Assembly (NCBI GenBank): GCA_035079385.1
Contig: JAVHKY010000024.1
Coordinates: 744,001-808,000 of the forward strand
DNA length: 64,000 bases
Direction: 5' to 3'
Origin: Aspidiotus rigidus
Lineage: Eukaryota > Arthropoda > Insecta > Hemiptera > Diaspididae
Both the position numbers and the translations under genes were made by a program. This document shows, piece by piece, positions 62,501-64,000 of the stretch. Positions within the stretch are counted from its first letter, which is position 1, and every line of letters starts with the position of its first letter. The notes under the pieces were generated by a model. It saw only the letters and a program-made list of their open reading frames with translations. It had not been told where the DNA came from and made no database searches.

Positions 62501-63937
62501 CTGCAACCCAGTGTGTTAACGGAGAATTAATTGAGGAGAGCAAGGAATCTCATCTAGCACGGGCTTGCCCTCGCAAACGTTGGGCAATCGCCACAAGCCT
62601 TGCACAAAAGTAAATCTGAGAGACTCTTTCTCACGTATGGCCTAAAATTATGTTCTTTTCTTCATTGTGGACAAGGTGTTCCGAGCAACTCGAAATTCAG
62701 TCACAGGAGAGGTGGTGTTCCTTCTTTAAGAAAACCTCGCTCTTCCACTATTGCCCCTGGCGTGGATAGATTAGGTCCAAGCTGTCTTCGGTAATTACAA
62801 GAAAACTTACTTTAAGACTTCCGACATTGATACCAAAATGGGCTAGATGATTTATCAATAGAGGATCTTCGACCATATAACTTTCGTCAAAGCTGACTAC
62901 CTCGGGCCTGCCATCGCGTTGAATAGTATTCAATTTAACTGCCAGAGGATATTCTAAAAAGAAGGGAAAAAAAGATACTAGTAAAAACAGAGGCTTTCTA
63001 CGTCTAAATTAATTTGATTAAGTATAGCGCACTAGTTTCTTGATAGTGTTGCAAAGCATGGTTATGTCCGCCGACTCCGCATAAAATTGAACCGTCCGTT
63101 AAATTGAGCCATAAATTATTAGTCAGAGCGCACCTTTCGCATTTCCAACCTCTCGGTGGAATTTGTTTTTGATTGTTGACTTGTACCAATCTTTGAGCGT
63201 GACTGTGGAGAAATGTAAGAAATGATATCGACATCGAGGGAAAGAATAGGGAAATTGAGTCAGCATTAGTATCTCCCCCCTCCCCTAAGTATTACTTAAT
63301 TCTCCTAGGAATTATTTATGATAACACTTTGTGACGTCATCAAAAAATTTGCGATGGGATAAAAGCTAACCAAATTTTCCTTCTGGACTCTTACTATAGT
63401 AGATCCTTACGTTGATGGATATCGTATCTCTGTTTCCCACGAAATGGATTCCAATGCCATAAGTCTATGAGCCGAGTCAGCCATTATAATGCCATTGATT
63501 GCTTTCCCCATCTACGTCAAAAAGTCACGTACAAAACACACCGTCAATGAAGTACATATCATGTCGTATTGACAATTTTGATGTACCTTCATCGGTATGT
63601 AATCACTTGGCCAAGGAACAAAAATATACTGTGGTACGATTACGATCGAGTAACTGGTACGTATTTCGTATCTTTTTGACGATGGCTGTATCTGAAGGAG
63701 CAGCATTTGTGTTTCATCATCATGGACCTACGCGTATGAGCCGAAGAATCGATGATTCAGATGTATACTTCTCGCCCATCAAATTATTCAAGAAAGAAGA
63801 AGAAGAATTACCAGTATCTTCTCAGATTTAATATGTAAGTAAACGGAGCTTCCTGTTTTTTGATAATGTCGTTGTACATGATCTTGACCCAGACCGTAAA
63901 ATGTTTTCATACAGACGTAGAGACCCGTTTCGGTAAA
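53552..63937 (-). CDS. USP5: USP5/isopeptidase-T-like protein with catalytic Cys replaced by Ser (5' partial)
   Basis: Minus-strand exons: 63937-63812, 63727-63587, 63511-63411, 63202-63033, 62953-62811, 62500-62331, 62262-62191, 62103-61917, 61842-61631, 61562-61440, 61136-60958, 60880-60320, 60246-60001, 54925-53813, 53724-53552. All phases agree; about 1,238 residues, open throughout. USP5 normally disassembles free polyubiquitin. Order: N-terminal UBP-like fold (GLYVCMKTF), zinc finger (GWKCERC...ILCG...HNHA), Cys box, [15 protein letters not shown]1, two UBA2-like domains, a WST repeat tract, His box ([15 protein letters not shown]) and end YIYMYEKY. The Cys box reads LGGSSYLNS where USP5 has LGNSCYLNS: the nucleophile is Ser. 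QQDAQEF reads SEQDAQGF. The zinc finger keeps its Zn ligands but lacks the RRYFDGS loop. Donor GTTGGT (61,439) is unusual but restores KTTR exactly. Human USP5 is about 858 residues; the excess is low-complexity and repeat sequence. First exon(s) lie right of the window. Confidence 0.93.
53820..54720 (-). repeat. Coding tandem repeat (Trp-Ser-Thr units) in the USP5-like gene
   Basis: Within the single 1,113-base exon 54925-53813 nine units of about 26-35 residues each carry N-Y-x-W-S-T followed by Ala/Leu and a Pro-rich stretch ([11 protein letters not shown]). Three central units are nearly identical 105-base copies (about 54,310-54,060), pointing to recent unequal exchange. The tract separates UBA3 from the His box. 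Confidence 0.85.
55270..55870. repeat. 222-bp tandem duplication with CTAGTATA repeats
   Basis: CTCTGAGCCCTACC...TTTCGAAATTTGCGTGC occurs at 55,281 and 55,503, and the about 200 bases after each (TACTAGCTTAGTATACTAG..., ACTATTTGACATTGTATACTGG) are nearly the same. A weaker third copy of the CG-rich part is at about 55,210-55,250. (GCGT)n and CTAGTATA words dominate. Lies in a USP5-like intron. Confidence 0.75.
57247..58759. mobile_element. 1.5-kb TIR element with ~135-bp inverted ends
   Basis: CAGGGTGGACCAGAAAGATG at 57,249 and its complement CATCTTTCTGGTCCACCCTG ending at 58,757 are flanked by TA. The inverted match runs about 135 bases, to GCGCCA / TGGCGC. Inside are a 120-base direct duplication with a further inverted copy (57,392-57,730) and a 140-base tandem array. 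No transposase frame: non-autonomous. The CAGGGTGG end is shared with MITE family A. Confidence 0.85.
58025..58480. repeat. 140-bp tandem array, about 3.3 units
   Basis: ATTTTGGTGCTTCGCA recurs at 58,025, 58,161, 58,301 and (one change) 58,441. Between copies CAGAATCG-GAAAAACTTCGAAGGTTGGG and GGGGAAATTTTGACCCTTTTTGGG repeat with few differences. Located entirely within the TIR element. Confidence 0.85.
59757..59870. repeat. Near-perfect palindrome in USP5-like intron
   Basis: ATAATTATTAATATCTTAAG with AATGAAACAT at the left and ATGTTTCATT with CTTAAGATATTAATGATTAT at the right, spaced by about 40 bases. Small foldback element; non-coding. Confidence 0.7.
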
Positions 63938-64000
63938 CTAAAATACAATACAGATTCTGGACTAGAAATTTCTATCTGCAAACTTTGAGCCTGAATATAA

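Noticed and set aside
63499..63831. 110-codon + strand open frame with acidic C terminus
   Set aside because: It lies opposite three USP5-like exons (63,411-63,511, 63,587-63,727, 63,812-63,937) and has no family features; it is an antisense shadow.

Overview
The window looks like nuclear DNA from an arthropod, most likely an insect. Genes are split by short GT-AG introns in AT-rich sequence, intergenic DNA is full of small palindromic DNA transposons and decayed retroelements, and the proteins resemble insect UGT, SCYL2 and USP5 families. A plant-sap-feeding hemipteran (scale insect or mealybug) is a guess from general appearance, not something the sequence proves.

Layout. (1) 1-37,635: a head-to-tail tandem array of five UDP-glycosyltransferase (UGT) genes, all on the + strand and all with the same six-exon design: a tiny exon 1 carrying the start of the signal peptide, then five longer exons with identical phases (0,0,0,1,2). 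The first gene lacks only its tiny first exon, which lies left of the window. UGT1 and UGT2 are a recent duplicate pair (about 3.6 kb block including introns and 3' UTR). UGT3, UGT4 and UGT5 are more divergent. The gaps and introns hold MITEs, foldback elements and several dead Penelope-like elements (PLEs), including one PLE nested inside another between UGT4 and UGT5. (2) 40,182-43,560: a complete SCYL2 gene (N-terminal pseudokinase plus HEAT-type repeats; clathrin and endosome trafficking) in 13 coding exons. (3) 44-53.5 kb: mostly non-coding, with a CpG-rich probable promoter/5' exon of an unseen + strand gene near 48 kb and an interrupted, decayed LINE with an RNase H domain. (4) 53,552-63,937, minus strand: the 3' fifteen exons of a USP5/isopeptidase-T-like gene. 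Its 5' end lies right of the window. A 5 kb intron contains a transposon nested in a large foldback element.

The most interesting object is the USP5-like gene. I reconstructed all 15 exons by hand; the splice phases agree throughout and the reading frame is open for about 1,238 codons. However, the catalytic Cys of the Cys box is Ser, the Arg-containing loop of the zinc-finger ubiquitin-binding pocket is deleted and two pocket Tyr residues are replaced. The second UBA domain appears duplicated (three UBAs in total), and about 300 residues of a nine-copy Trp-Ser-Thr repeat separate the last UBA from the His box. It reads as an intact, remodelled and probably catalytically dead deubiquitinase (a pseudo-DUB).

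The UGT cluster probably supplies ER-bound detoxification or secondary-metabolite glucosylation enzymes. Members differ in their ER-retrieval tails: UGT1, 2 and 4 end in a dilysine KKxx signal, while UGT3 has lost it through a small deletion and UGT5 has a changed tail. No link between the UGTs and the other two genes is visible beyond proximity. All assignments rest on reading the sequence and recalled family knowledge; no database search was run.
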